A stretch of 64,000 bases of DNA from Carnegiea gigantea. Taxonomy: Eukaryota > Streptophyta > Magnoliopsida > Caryophyllales > Cactaceae. The notes beneath the pieces were generated by a model. That model did no database searches. It was not told the DNA's origin and saw only the letters and a list, made by a program, of their open reading frames with translations. The position numbers and the translations under genes are program-made. Below, piece after piece: positions 33,801 to 48,800 of this stretch. Positions within the stretch are counted from its first letter, which is position 1; the number at the start of each line of letters is the position of its first letter. Location: contig JAKOGI010001335.1 in assembly GCA_029747015.1 (NCBI GenBank), positions 62,001 through 126,000 of the forward strand, given 5' to 3'.

Positions 33801-36800
33801 TGTCCTATGACCATTTCGAGCTCTGCTTTTTGAAAATCTTGTATAGTTGGAGTCAAGTGCTCAATTGTGGGAAAAAATTCAGCTTTTTGGAATTTATAGA
33901 TATAGATAGCATTATGCATTAGAGCTTAAGGGCATGATTGTTGTTGGTAATTGGCTCTTTTGTATATGGGCGACATTCCTTGGCGTCTTTTTAATATATT
34001 TATGATTACTCCAAAAGAGGGGCGTGGGGAGGAGTTGGAGGATAGTGGAACTCCTGATTCTATTGCGTCAACCTCCATTGGACATGTTTGCTACTCACTA
34101 GCAAGACTGAATTGGAATTGGCGGCCAGTCCCATTGGCCTGGGTTAAATAGTTCAATTTTCACCCATTCTTTATTTAATGGCTTTTTTGTTGCATATTCA
34201 ATTTTCACCCAATCCATAGTACATGGGCATCAATAATCTCATTGAATATTAAAGTTCGTGTATAAATTGCTAATGCATAAGAACATGCAGAGATTTTACA
34301 TTATAAACTTTGCTATTAATAATGACTATATGTAAATTGAAGTGGTTGACCTCTCCGTGTTCATCACCACCGGCTCTCTTTGCTTTGGCATGTTTCTTTC
34401 TTTGATGTGGGTTAATTTCAAATGCCAAAAATTTGTTGGTAACATGGAGAAGAAGAATGAAGAAGAGTTGGAGTTCTAGGAATTTTGAAGTTGATTCCTT
34501 CCGCTATCTGGTGGAGTTGATTCCTTCCACTATCTGGTGGAGTACATGAAAGGCAAAGAATCTACAAAATTTTTAAGGGCAAAGCTACGTCCTTTCAAGA
34601 CTTCAAGCCCTATTTTTTTGACAATTTGGTATAGTTGGAATCACTTGCTTAATTGCAGTAGAATTTTTTATTTCATAAATGATATTATGCACGAAAGCTT
34701 TAGGGCATGATGGTTTTTGTAGTTGCCGCTTTTTTATATGGGTGACTCCCCATTGCTGTTGTAATGAAAACTATTTTATTATTGCTCATAAAAAATACCA
34801 ACGTGTGAACTACAAGTTAAATAGCCAGAGAATAAGTTATTTTATTATGGCTTCAAAGGGCACACATTTTACTTTGTGCACACAAATTATGCAATTAAAC
34901 ACTTATTGGCTTGCTATTAAACTTGAAATTATTGACATCCTCTAAACATTACAGGAATGTGGACTGTGTAGCTCCTTAAAATGGGCTGTATTTAGGGCTT
35001 GCTCTTAACAGATGTGTATGTGTTCTCATAGTTTTAGATCAGAAGTCGGATGAAAAAAGCTGACATGGTTCAAATCTACGGATGGTGGGTCAATTGTAAT
35101 TGTGTGCTGGTGATGCACCTAACTCTGAAGGGACTTCCTATCATCATCAACAATTCTGTGCTGTCATCCTTGTCTTCTTGCTTGTTGTCCATTTGTGTGC
35201 TTCAGTTATATTGCCCCATTCCCAATCTTTCATTGGATGCACATTCGGATTGTGCCTACTTCAACTCTTGGCCGTCTTTTGATTTTTGTTGTTTATGACA
35301 TTTTTGCCTGTACTGGATGCAGTCTCTGAAGCAATGGTGGAGGCAGGACATTCGATAATATGTTTGCTATTTTGGATGAAATAGGAAAGTTCATACAGGG
35401 CTTATTTCACCAGCTTAGTCCTTCTTCTCCTCCTCTTAAAAAATTGGGAAAATGGAATATATATTCATGAACAAAAGGATGATTGCATAGCAAGCATCCT
35501 ATAGAAAGACTATGTACATCCAATATTGAACATATCCACAAAATCTACATCATCAAAAGAAGATTGTCAAAAGTCCTCACGGTTTCCATGAAATGATTCT
35601 TGATCTGATTATCTCTGATATGCTGAAGAGGTATCTCCACTTCCACTCCCTTGAATACTCTTATGTTTCTCACGCCAAATAGCAAATTAGAGATTCCCTT
35701 GTGAGAGAAAAAGCTAAATAAAAATATAAAAATTAGAGAGGAACTAATCGATGAAGTAAGTTAGGATAAGAGCTTTACTAGAGAGTAGAGCATAGAGATA
35801 GTTGGTCTGAGCCATGCTGGTCTTTCTCTGTGGGCTGTCCCGTTTGCAGGCCGCCTCCCCCTCTGCATGGCTTACCCTATCCTTTCCCTTCTGCTAATCT
35901 GATCAGGGCAAGGATGGTCAAAGGCCCAACCTATAAGGGTTTAACCTTTTGCCCAGCCGAGTCCAGGGAGGGCCAGCCCATCTAGTTGTCCCCCTCTAGC
36001 CTTGACCATTGACTGAAGTTGATTCATTTCCCCATTCTTCTTAGTTAATAGTCACTGTGAGCATCCATTCTGGGTCATGTGTATACCTGAATTGATGTTG
36101 CAGCCAAGGAAGAAAAGTGCTCTCACTGAGGCATCATTCTCTGGAAGCATCCTTGTGCATGAGTCTGTGGGGCTCGATTGAATTAGGCTTCTGGACTCAC
36201 TCATGCTTGGGCAATAACTGATGTTGTTGTCTTTGTGTTTGTGATTCTCACCAATGCTCTTCCAGTTTTTGTGGACGTGGTTCTGTCTCTTTTTCTGTTT
36301 ATTCTTAACTGCAACATCACTTCAAGCATTTTGGGATGTCTCTTTTTCTATTGATGTAGAGTGTCTATGGGTCTAACATAATACAACCTAGAATTTTAAA
36401 ATTTTGACTCTTCCTGCAGATCTGATGTGGGACAAGTATGTCACTTTGTTCTTGGTAATTGATATTTTTTAATGACATATTTCAGTTTCACCTACATATT
36501 CAGCATGATATTTGATTCAGGAGTATTTCCTAAATTTTCTTGTTTCCCCTATGGGGCGTCCTTGTCTTCTTAAATGCTGCTCCCTCTTTTGGTGTGAGTG
36601 CTTTCTTTTGTTTTTTTTTTTTTTTAATGCTGCCAAAAGTTGAGCATTGCATTTTCCCCACTCCATCATCAATGTGTACTATCCTTTTCTGTGGTGTACC
36701 CTTAAATAGTGATGGTTGCCGCCCTTCTCCTATTTCAGAGCATCAAAGATTTTGCAGGATATGAAAAGCACATTTGGCTCAAATGATTGTCAATTGCTAT

Positions 36801-39800
36801 GTATCAACTCCTCGCAGGACAGAGCAGTAGAAATTGAAGATGATCCATGGTCTTCTTGGGTAAGTTTACTTTCAGTTATGAAATATTCTGTTTGCACTAA
36901 AACTTTGTGCACCAAAAATCTGCTGACTTGTCTTGAATAGTTTTATTTGATTATTAGCCTGAGTTTCTTAATATTTGGATGCACAAGATTCTTATAATGT
37001 CATGCCAAGTTGGTATAGTAGGCAGTGTAATTTAGGTAGTGTAACTACCAAATCCTGATCCCACCTAATGTTTTTGTACATGATCCTTCAGAATAGCCAA
37101 AATAATGCATCATGTTTGGCAATATGACAATGATAACATCTGTTGTGGGTACTGGGTCCCGCTTTCATGGGTATGGGGAGGTCTGGATGTAAGCAGCCTC
37201 CCCTGCAAGGCTGCAAGCAAGCAATGAGACCGATTACGCACTTTTGGCAATATTTTATTTATATCTCATTTGATCATCCACTCACTTCGGTATTATTAGG
37301 CAAAAAAAAAAAAAATGTTGAGAAGTGAGACAATTGTTGAAGCTGAGGGTGTTTCTATTCTTTTTCATTAGTGTAACCTTGGATATGATTTATATTACCC
37401 TTAAAATAAAGGAGAATCTCTGAGTTGGCATTATTCTCGTCCAAAAGCCCCAAACATGGGTTTTCTCATCCAAAACCCCTCCTTTTTCCTTTTAATTTTT
37501 TTTAATATTTTCATTTTCCTTGTGGAAGGGATTAGATTCTTCACCAGCGAAGCATCTTGGTGGCTTCCTGAGTACAGAAGATATTGATGAGGTGATGTCC
37601 CCCACATTCTCTTCTGTTCATCATTGTCTTCCTTTTGGCTAATTTCCGGTAAACTCTTTGGCAATCTTTGTTAACTTGAGCAGATGAAGGTCCTCATGAA
37701 CGACTTAACAACCAAGCACATAATTCCACACATGGAGCAAAAAATACGGGTGCTGAATCAGCAGGTGTTGGATCATGATATCTTTTATTGTGTTTTCCCT
37801 TTTATGTAGGATTTCATTGTAATTCTCTTTGGGTATGGTCCAATGTGCTGCAGGTTTCTGCTACAAGGAAGGGTTTCAGGAACCAGATAAAAAATTTGTG
37901 GTGGAGAAAGGGGAAGGATGATACGCCTGATACTCCAGATGGTCCAGCGTATGTAGATATCATTATCAAATGCTGTGCTTAAATTGTGCCTATTTATATC
38001 TCTTCAACTTTGACTGATATGGTTCTACTCTTTTGTTCAAGCTATACCTTTAGCTCCATTGAATCACAAATCAGAATATTAGGCGATTATGCCTTCATGC
38101 TACGGGACTATGATCTTGCCTTGTCAAACTACCGACTGATCTCCACAGATTATAAGCTCGATAAAGCCTGGAAACGCTATGCTGGTGTACAGGTAACTGT
38201 TTGCCATTAATGCAAGCCCTGTCAATGGTTTCTGTGCCAGAGCAGTAGGCTACCCATGGCATTTCATCTGTTCAAACATGTATCCCGCTTGCCGTGTTGG
38301 GGCCTTTTTCTTCCCTTCCAGAAATCATGGACGAATTAGGGTATTCGGGGGACTTGAAAATGATTATCATGGCCGCTGTATAGGAGATAATTGTGGAAAC
38401 ATTATGTTGTAAACGTACATTTCTTTGTTTTCAGTAAGTTTTAACTGTCACATGTTTTCTTTCAATTGTTTAGACCCTTAGGGCTGATTCTATCTGGGCC
38501 AACTGTTCAAACAGTATGTTTTTGTAAAACTTTATTTTATAATGCGGATGTTGACATCCGTTGTCCCTCTTTATGCCTGAAGTCATAACATAAAAAGTTT
38601 GTTGATTGCAGGAAATGATGGCTCTGACATACTTCATGTTGGACCAGTCACGAAAGGATGCAGAGTATTGTATGGAAACTGCATTTAGTACATACATAGT
38701 AGGAATACTTCTCTATCCCTGCTGTTCTGGTCATTATTATTTAAGATATACAAGTGCTACTTACCGTGTAATGTAAAAGTTCATTGGTTGAACTTCCAAG
38801 GGCAATTTGATTAGTCATCACAGTGTGTAATTACTGCATGGGCCGTTTTTGCTTGCGTGTGACAACTTTGCTTTTGCTCTGCAGAAACTTGGGTTGAGAG
38901 GTCAACAAAATGCCATTCGTTGTGGGCTTTGGTGGGCTGAAATGTTGAAGGCTAGGGAGGAATACAAGGAGGCAGCTGGTGTTTACTTCCGAGTTTCTGG
39001 TGAGGTAGTGCCACTGTCTTTGACCAAGTTCAGTCTGTGTACATAGCTTTGAGATTCCTTATGTGTACCAACTTCCCCAGGAGCCATTGGTGTCAGCTGT
39101 AATGCTTGAGCAAGCATCTTATTGCTACTTATTCTCTGTGCCACTGATGTTGCGCAAGTATGGATTTCATCTCATTCTCTCTGGGGATTCCTATAAAAAA
39201 TGCGACCAGGTACATCTACTGCAAAATGATATATGCTGATCTTAATAGTACCTTCATGTTCTCAAATATTTTTTTCCTTGCACATCAGACGAAGCATGCA
39301 ATCCGGACATATAAGGCTGCTCTTTATGTATTTAAGGGTACTTCGTGGGGCCTAATCCGAGATCATATACATTTCCAGCTGGGAAAGTAAGTTAAGTTCA
39401 CACATGGAGCCCCATTGTTAGATAAATGAAGCCGTCATTCATGCTTTGTCTGGATTATCAGGTGGTTTGCTTTCCTTGGAATGTTTGATGTAGCTATTGA
39501 ACATATGCTAGAAATTTTGGCCTGTACCCATCAATCCAAGGCAGCACAGGAGTTATTCCTAGGGGATTTTCTCGAACTTGTTCAGGTAATTAGCATCTTT
39601 GGAGTACTACTATCCTCTAAATATGTATCCTCATTGTTGTTGCATTTATAATTTATCAGAGCTCAACCTGTTATATGTTCTAGTGAACAACCAACTGATG
39701 ATGCTATATTATTTGGTTTAAACTGGGGAGCTGGTACACTTAATATAGAAAGCTCTTCACCAAAGACTGACAGGCTTCATGGAGACCTGCATGTTGAATG

Positions 39801-42800
39801 TTTTAGCTCCTTCTAACATTCTTTTTGAATGAATTCAGAAAACAGGTAAAACATTTGAGGTGTGTAGACTTCGTTTGCCTGTTGTCAGGCTTCCATCACT
39901 GAGAGTTGTTTTTGAAGACCACCGGACATATGCTTCCCCTGCTGCTGTGAGTAGTAAATAACTTTCCACTTCTGCAGCAAATTCTTTTTCAAATTTGTTG
40001 TTTGTAGCAGGTTCTGTATTCTTCCGATTATAATCAAGGGTTTGATATTTCTACTTTCCTGTTAACTTAGGTTTCTGTGAAAGAAAGCTTGTGGAGGTCT
40101 TTAGAGGAAGAGATTATTCCATCATTATCAGCTGCGAAGACTAACTGGTTGGAAATGCATACCAAACTTGTCTCAAAAGAGTATAAGGAGTCAAACATGT
40201 GTGTTGCTGGAGGTATGATCTTGCGAGCTTGTTTGATTTAGCTGCAGTTATTTTTAATTATTTTCAAATCTCAGTCCAAACCGTTATGCAGAGTCCAGCT
40301 TAGGCATGCTTTCTTTCTTTTTCTTTTTTCTTTTTCCTTTTTTTATCTTTTTTCTTATTTTTTTGGCCCCTTTTTTGGGGGGGGGGGGACCACTAAATTG
40401 CATAGAGGCTCTGCCCCCCCTCCCCAGTTTCTAGATTGAAAACTATTGACTACCTACTAGTCTGTAGAGAAGCAAGTAGAGGACAATTTATGTGATGCTT
40501 GGTTGAATATAGTATAATGCAATCAACCTTGTAATGTAATCATGATTATATAGTTTGTGATATCATAATTACAAGATAATTTTTATTTGTAATACTCTCT
40601 TATAAGCTAATAAGATAATGAAAACACAATTGCCAACTTGTTTGGATTACAAGGTTGTTGACATTCAACCAAACATCACCTTAATGTGAGATTTTGTTCT
40701 AGGCCGGTATGACTCCAGGTGAAGAAGAAAAATGTCCCTACATCTCAGGTGCCAGGAAAGTGAGCAAGTGTTTTTTGTTCCTTGTTTCCCAGTTCCCCCT
40801 TCTAGATCCAGGAAAGAAACACTAACATGATATTTGTTAGAATGTAATCAACCTTGTAACGCAATTATGATTACATAGTTTGTGATAATCATAATTACAA
40901 GGTCGTTGTTATTTGCAATGCTTTCTTACAACCGAACAAGTTAATGGAAATACAATTACAAACTTGTTTGCATTAATAGGTTGTTTACATCCAACCAAAC
41001 ATTACATAAGGGTTTTGAATGTTACCATTTTGTTGTGATGACAAGAGAGTTGGCCTCTTTAAGCAGATGAGGCTGCTGCTAGGATGATATTGCATTTATT
41101 TGCAACAATTATGGGCGAAGGGAAATGAGAAGGAATATATCTCATTTAATATGGACCATTTGGTTTTATGTCTGTATGTTTGAGTCTCAAAGAAAGGCCT
41201 TCTAGTCATTTGTGACATTTAACTGGTGCTTAGATATTTAAGAGTACTTGTTTTAACAGCCCTAGTGAAATAAATTTTGTTTTTTACGGGTAGATGGGGA
41301 TCAATGCTGATGAAAAACTGTAGATTGGGAGACCAGATATGTGCCAACTTGTGCACCTTTGTGTTCTGAGAGTGATGAGACAGGAAATAATTTGTTCTTG
41401 CACTGCCAGCTGTCCTTTCTTTGGCTTGGATTCTTTGTAGTGGGGTATGCAAAATCTGTCCGTGGCCCAGCTTTGGGCTGTTGCAGGTTGACTATGTTGT
41501 GCATGGCAGATATTAGCGGTTGAAAGCTGTATGGTTGTTTGCTTGTTTGCATATACATATGGGGAGATGAATGAGAGTGTTTAGTAATCAATTTTTCTGA
41601 TGGCAACTTCTTTTGGAGAGATTTGTTATCTTGCATCTCCCCCCTTTTCTTTTCTGCTGGGTTCCCTAGGGTTGCTCTTTGGCAATTTACAGCTGATTGA
41701 CATACTCTTCTTTTTCAATTAGACAGACAATCCCTTGTCCTCTAGCCCTATACAGATTCCAGTCTTTTTAGCGGGATTTTCTATTTATCTGAAAAGTACT
41801 ATTAGAAGCGGCAATGCTAAAATGTTGCTACTTTCTTTTGTATTAAAAATTGATAACTTGGTAATTTTTATGTGTGAGGAGAATTTAGTTGTTTATGTGA
41901 TCTGCAGAGGCAATAAAGGTTGATATCGGGTTCAGAAACCCACTTCAGATCCCAATCTCAGTCTCCAATGTGTCTCTTGTATGTATGCACTTTGTGAAGA
42001 CTGAAGAAATGCAAAGCAGTATGTGGAAAGCCTACACTTTTAATATTGTCAATCTCTTTTCCCCTTTTTTGTTTTTACTAATTGCTGATCTTAGTCACTT
42101 GTTGATATTGGCAGATGAGATTAGTTCTTCCACTAACTTACAAAATGATGAACATTTGAGAAAATTAATTGCTGGAGGGTAAGCTTCTACATCCAGAATG
42201 AGAATTTGAGATCTTCTGTTGATTATTTCGCTGTGATGATTCTTACCATCAACTGACTTCTGATTTTCCTTTGGCTCTTGTTGCTTGTTGGCTCTCGCTG
42301 CAAGTGAGGTGGATGCAGATAATTGTCCATTTATGTTATCAGAGGTTGACTTTTCTCTTAGTGGTGGAGAGACACTCGTGGTAAGTTCAAGTTTATTAAC
42401 CTTTCGTCCAAAGAGCTGTAGGAAAGAAACTCCCGTTGCGTTGTAGTTGGAAACAGAATTCATGTAGCCAACCCAATCTATTAAGTAAAAGTTTTGGTGT
42501 AGATGTGGTTCCCTTTCAGCTTTCACGTTTATGTTGCTTAGTCATAACTGGATTTACACAAAACCTTAAAGTTTCTTGTGGTTGCTGTCATTCATGACAT
42601 GGAATTTTCCTGGACTTCACCTCCCTAAATTATTCTCGATATTGGTTTCTTAATTTGTCTGTGGTAATATGTAACAGGTACAGTTAACTGTTACCCCTAA
42701 AGTGGAGGGGATGCTCAAATTGGTTGGGGTTAGATGGAAATTGTCAGGTTCCGTGGTTGGATTTCAGACTTTTGACTCTGGTCAAGTGAAGAAAAGGAAT

Positions 42801-45800
42801 GCAAGAAGGGCGAAACCTAAGCAATCTCATGGAAATGAGCTCAAGTTCTTGGTTATAAAGGCACCTATTTTCATGTCTCCCTTGCCTTCCCCATTATTCA
42901 TATGCATGCTCTTTTACCTTGTCTAAACGCAAAAATATTTTTGGTCTTAGTCTCTACCAAGGCTTGAGGGTTCCATTAATTACCTGCCTAAACGATCTTA
43001 TCTTGGAGAGTTGCATCGTCTTGTTCTGGAGTTGAAGAACCAGTCTGAATTCCCCGTGAAGGTATGCAATACCAGTTGCTTGCTGTATACATGACATCAA
43101 TAACTGACTAGTTTTGCAAATTAGGACCTATGGATTTCATGAATAACTGTTGTATTTGTGTGACAATTATGGAGTTCAATGTAAGGCTTTTTAGGATACT
43201 CTTCTTTTCACTCTATTTCTTTTGGATATAGAGTATTGTTAGTACAATATATGAAATGATTAATAAGATGACCTGAGAATCTGTCTCCTACATGGCCAGA
43301 AAAATTCATGAGTTGGACATGTGCCACTTCATAGTTATTTTGTATGATTTTCTAGTTTTTCTATTTTTTATTTCACTTTTTTTTTAAATGACCTTAAGCC
43401 TCCAGCATAAAAAGTGTAACAATAGAACAACTATAATTTCACGAGGGCTTTGGCTGGAAAGAGTAAAATGATTGATTTATTTCCTCTCGTATATGTTGGT
43501 GAAAATATAAAATAATTCAATGAAAAATCTGAAGAGAAAAAAAGATAAGAATCTAAACCAAAAAAGTTTTATATTTAGTAAAATCTAAACAAATAAAATT
43601 TTTCGAATAGAACAATTTTTTTAAAAAAATTGAATTTATTTTCTTTCCTTCTCTGGTTTTCTTTCGTATCTGCCACTTGGAAAAGGCTGCTCTAAACTAC
43701 AGCCAGAGATATAAGGGCCCAAATACTTATACTATAAGGGACTGTATTGATTTCATTGCATGTTATGAAATAATAAACTAATAGAGAGAGGGGCTGCGGC
43801 ACCCCCCTCTCAAAAAAAAAAAAAAAAAAATCTGTCCCTGCTCACAAATTTATACCATTGCGTTAGCTACATCAAGATCCAAAGAGAGAGAGAGAGGTTA
43901 AAAACAAATGCAAAATATTTTTTTTGGGGGGAGGGGGGTTCATTGTGAATTCTGTGTGCTGACTGGGATATTATTGGCTAAAACTAATGAAATCAAATTG
44001 TATCTGTACTCATGTAAAAAACTTTCCCCATGAGTGTTGTGATAATATTTTTTTCAGTATGGGGGATGAACGGAGAAATTGCTTTAAGTGGAGTTTAAAT
44101 TGAGATTGTCATATATGCTGAAATTGTGATTGGTTACATCAAAGAAGATACGACAACAACACAAGAATACCCAAAACTCTGTCCACGTTGGCAGATCTGT
44201 TAAAGCAAGCTTATCCTTACAAGCAAAGAGATTGATTTGAAGAGCTCCGCAATTTTATTTTATTTACTTGTGTATTTTTTTTCAAAAAGCATTTTGGACA
44301 CTTTAAAGGAGTGAGGAAGAAGACTAGAGAGCAACCGGAAGCAGCAACGAAGCATAATTAATAACTCTCACTCTATGGGGTATGGCATTAACCCTATCTT
44401 AGGCCTTCAGAAATTCCTATCCCGAGTTCATGTCCTCTATCCTTTATAAGCTGCAAAAGTTTAATTTTATAACCTTGTTACAATCCTTCTTTGGCCTTTA
44501 TCGTTTTTACAATCCAGAATGCCAGTAACGAATCTCCTCTTACCTCTTTATTGATGCGTCTATACTCTTCTGCTCAAGATGTCCCACCATCCTGAGTTTA
44601 ACTCCCCTTTTCTTGTCCTTTGTGCCACTTCTCTCTAGTAGTCTAATTACATAATTCCTTATCCTATCTAGTCTTACATGCACATCAGAGGAAGCATCAT
44701 AAGGCTGACCTAACCACCATAGAGTAAGATTTCCCCTTTCATTCTATTGAGATCTTATCATACAGCACTGTGTATGCATTTCTCTACATTTGTCACCCCT
44801 CTCTTATATGCTGAACAATTTTCTCATATTGATGCTCACTACGTCAAATTGTCAAGCCAAGTATCTGAACTTTTCAACAGTTTCCAGCATCGTGAATGAT
44901 GACTTCTCTTGTTATCCTTTGTTCCCTTTTGTTAAACTTCATTTCTAGTATTCCTTTGCTTGGTCTAAACCCTCTCTTTTTTGGTCTCATCGATTAGCTC
45001 AAAATCATCGGAAAATGACATACAATTTGGCTTGGATCCCTTTAGTGAGCTCGTCCATAATTGTAGAAAGGAAAAGGACTTAAAAACCAATTTTTGGCGT
45101 AACCGAATATTGATTGGGAAGTTGTGTGCATCACCTCTTAGCGTCCTTGTACTTATCCTCACTTCTTTATACATGACTTTGAAAAGTAAAATAGCAACGT
45201 TCGGAGTATCATTCTCCTCCAGACATCTTAATAACACCTCTCCAGGTACTATTTGGTATGCCTTTCTCTAGGTCAATGAATGCCATGTACAAAGCTTTTT
45301 CCCCATGTAATATTCTATAAGCCTAAGATGAATTGCTTCTGTACTTAATCCAAACTGGTTTAAAGAAATACTTATGCCCCTTTTTAACTCCTTTTCCTGA
45401 AGTTTCACCAAGTGACTGAATAGTTTGATACTCCTATAGTTGTTGTAGGCTTGTGGCTCTGTATTCCCCCTTGTTTCTAAGCTATGGGATAACTATGGGA
45501 TAACTATACTAAATCTACCTTCTTGATCTCTGTAGTCCTAAAATGATGTTAAGTGACCTACTCAAGCAGTTGAGTCCTTTTTTTCCCCAGCATTTTCATT
45601 TTCATATTCTCACTGATACACAATTTAGACCTACTTCCTTTGCATTCTTCATTTTCTCAAAGCCTCTTCAATCTCATTTTTGGGGATACGACAACAGAGC
45701 GTGAAATTTTTGATGTTCCTTAAGAAGTCGTCATGGAAGTTATCACTTACTAATATCCTCAGGGTTAAAAAGCCTTATAAGAACAATGTTGTTATGTATC

Positions 45801-48800
45801 ATTTAGATCAACCATCTAAATCCCAAGCCTTCTTGTCCTCTTTGCACCTTCCATTTTCTAGGTCTCTCGTTCTTCTAGCCCCAGCTATTATTAAGTTGAA
45901 CATCTCTTTCTCGCTCTCCTTTGGTATAACCTTTCATATGCTTTACTCTTTGCTAGTATGACTGTTTTCTTTGCTTCTCTTTGCACGAGCTTGTACTCAG
46001 CTTTTTAAGCCTATTTGCCTCATCTTACTTGCTATCTACGTAAGAGGTGTGCTCATTTTGTTTTTTCTTGACTTTTGCTTTCACTTTGTCATTTCACCAA
46101 TAGGCTTCCTTCTTTGTCTTGCTGGTCCCTCGGGGTACTTTTGTGAGCCCTACTCCATATGCATTCTGTCGTTGCTTCCACGTTGTGTCGGTATTCCTTG
46201 CTTGTTCCCATTCCCCTTCTGCTTTGACTTTGTCATCAATTAGATTCTACCACCTAACTCTAAAGTTGCCAACGCCTACCCCTTTCCTCTTTTACCTCTT
46301 AATCTCCTCATCAATAACCAACAGTGAGTACTGTGCTAACTGCTAAGTAACCTGTCACTAGGTTTTTTCAATTATATTATTGAAAGAATAGCGATTAGAA
46401 ATGGTTAAATGATACTATGTTGGGTTAAGTGTATCAACCATAATCTTTTTATTTTCTCAAGTTCTTCAAAGTTATACTGTTGTTTAAACTTTTAGAGGGA
46501 GCAGTTCTGTCACATTAGAAAGCTCTATTAGTCAGAATTACAATTTTTCTTTGATAATTAGAATGAAATGCAGGTTATAGTACTGCATGCACATACGTTA
46601 TTTTTGCATCCATTTGTTTGACTGATCTGTGACATTATTTGGTAACTCCTTGCAGAATCTGAAAATGAAGATTAGTCATCCTAGATTCCTGATTCTTGGG
46701 AGCCCAGAAGCTTTAGATTCGGAATTTCCTGCTTGCCTTAGGAAGGAAAATTCTGAGAAACATGGTGATGCTGCTTGCTGCGATGAAAGGCCTTCCTTTT
46801 TTGAGTTCCCTGAGGTTTGTGAATCGTTTTCTGGCAGTGCTACCCAACCAGTAATTCCAGTTTATGTCATTAATGTTGATCTAGATATGTGGATGTCTTC
46901 CAGGATTTGGTTATCCAAGGAAAAGAGCCAGTTCTATGGCCACTTTGGTTTAGAGCTGCTCTTCCAGGATCTATCTCATTGCATATAACAATTTATTACG
47001 AGGTGGGAGATGTATCAGTTGTCATGAGATACCGCACCCTCCGCATGAGTTACAATTTCGAGGTAGGCGATCTCTGTGCTTCTTCCATGCTGTTTTCGCA
47101 TGTTTTTTACCGTCTGATATTTAATACGGGACTAAATGTTCTCACTCTTTCTGTAGGATTAATCTTTACATTCTATCTGTTTGTAAATTAATGTTTCATT
47201 TAATTCAAGTTCTTAGTGACGAGCCTGTTAATCTTTCATCGTCAATGATTCAATATCTGATATTACGTCTAATCAATTGCTTCCAATCGTAGTATTCTAG
47301 TATTATTTTCTGTGTCTTATAAAAAAGGAAATTCTGTAGGTCTCTCTAAATTCAACCTCTTTTTATCAGGTGTAATTGCATGCATGTAGATCTCCCTGTG
47401 CCCACGTGATCCAACCTGTGTGGTGGTGGTGGTGTTATAAATTGGAGAATTTTCTTTCTTTCTGCATTTGTGAAGTTAAACTGACATTATAGCTAGAAAT
47501 TCATTTCACAAGCACATGTGAATTACATTGTATCTGCATACAGAGTAACCAGATAAGGAATTCCTTTGCAATAGGTGATGCCATCATTGGATGTGTCTTT
47601 TCAAATCAGCCGTTGCTCATCAAGATTGCAAGAATTCCTTGTACGCATGGATCTTATCAATAAAACTAGTTCGCAGAGTTTCGAGGTTCATCAGTTGTCA
47701 TGTTTGGGATACAATTGGTTGATTGATATGCTTCAACCTGTTAACATTCCATCACCTATATTGGCCGGCCAAGCATTATCTTGCTTTTTCAAGCTTCAGG
47801 TGGGTTTACAATGCTGGGTTCTAAGCTATATATTATTGCTCTTGCTCTTGCTACAGTTTACCTAGGGAACCAATCTTTCTGTTACGTGTGATGCTTATTG
47901 TCGACCTCTCCCCTCTTTCCCTCCCTTCAAAGCCTGCAAAAGGGGAGTTAACCTGGCTGTCCTCTATGTAACTACTGCAATCCAGTGTGGATCCTGCCAC
48001 ACGGAGATCCAGTTGTTTGTTGCTACTTTTATCCACTAACTTATTCTTTTCTTTTTCTCTGCCCTTGCGATTCTTGAAGTTCATATCTCCAGTGTGATTA
48101 CTTTTCTTCATGATGGAGTACTTATCTGTAGTCTCTGTTCTGTCATAACACTCTGCTGCCCATCTTGCCTTCATCCAAGTAATAAACCAAACTCTAACCT
48201 TTCATGAAACATCAATTTTGTTGGTAATTATATAGTCCATCTGCCCTGTTTTTTCCCTACTATATTCCTCTCCCTTTTCTTTTTCTTTTTTTTTTTCTTT
48301 ACTTGACACCTCTTTTCATAATTAGGTTTGACCATTTCTGCAAACAAATGAATTGTTCTGGTTGTTAGTACTGTCAGAGAAATTGGTGTAATGGAGAATC
48401 TATCAATAGTGGCTTTGATCTCTAGGCATTTGTAATCAATTGTAGTGGCATTGTTTATGACGACCAGGATTTGACAAACTTTTCGGATTCTGGGTGACAG
48501 CTCATTCCTGGATCTCTATTCTTGGTTTCTTAGTATGACATTCTCTATTCTTAGTTGAGGAAAATCTATGAAATTCTGTTTCTACTACAAAAGTTGTGCA
48601 ATCTTTCAAATTTTCTTCTTATCTAGCTGCTGCTTTGCCTTGTTTAGAATGGCAGAAAATCTACGATTTCCGAAGAGGATGTTATTTCTAATGTTGGCAG
48701 CAGAGGAAGCGATGTAAGATTAGATGCTCAGGTCGATAATGAAGATCTGTTCGATGTATCTAGGTCACCTGTGGCTGATTTCCATCACTATGAGAGATTG

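Noticed and set aside
41979..41982. First GT (GTATGT) after exon 18 as the donor
   Set aside because: It would shift the phase relative to exon 19. The second GT four bases later keeps the frame and the conserved residues.
46629..46988. A 119-codon frame running through TRAPPC8 exons 23-24 without splicing
   Set aside because: The part after 46814 does not match the family, whereas removing the 89-bp intron recovers WPLWFRAA in the other phase.
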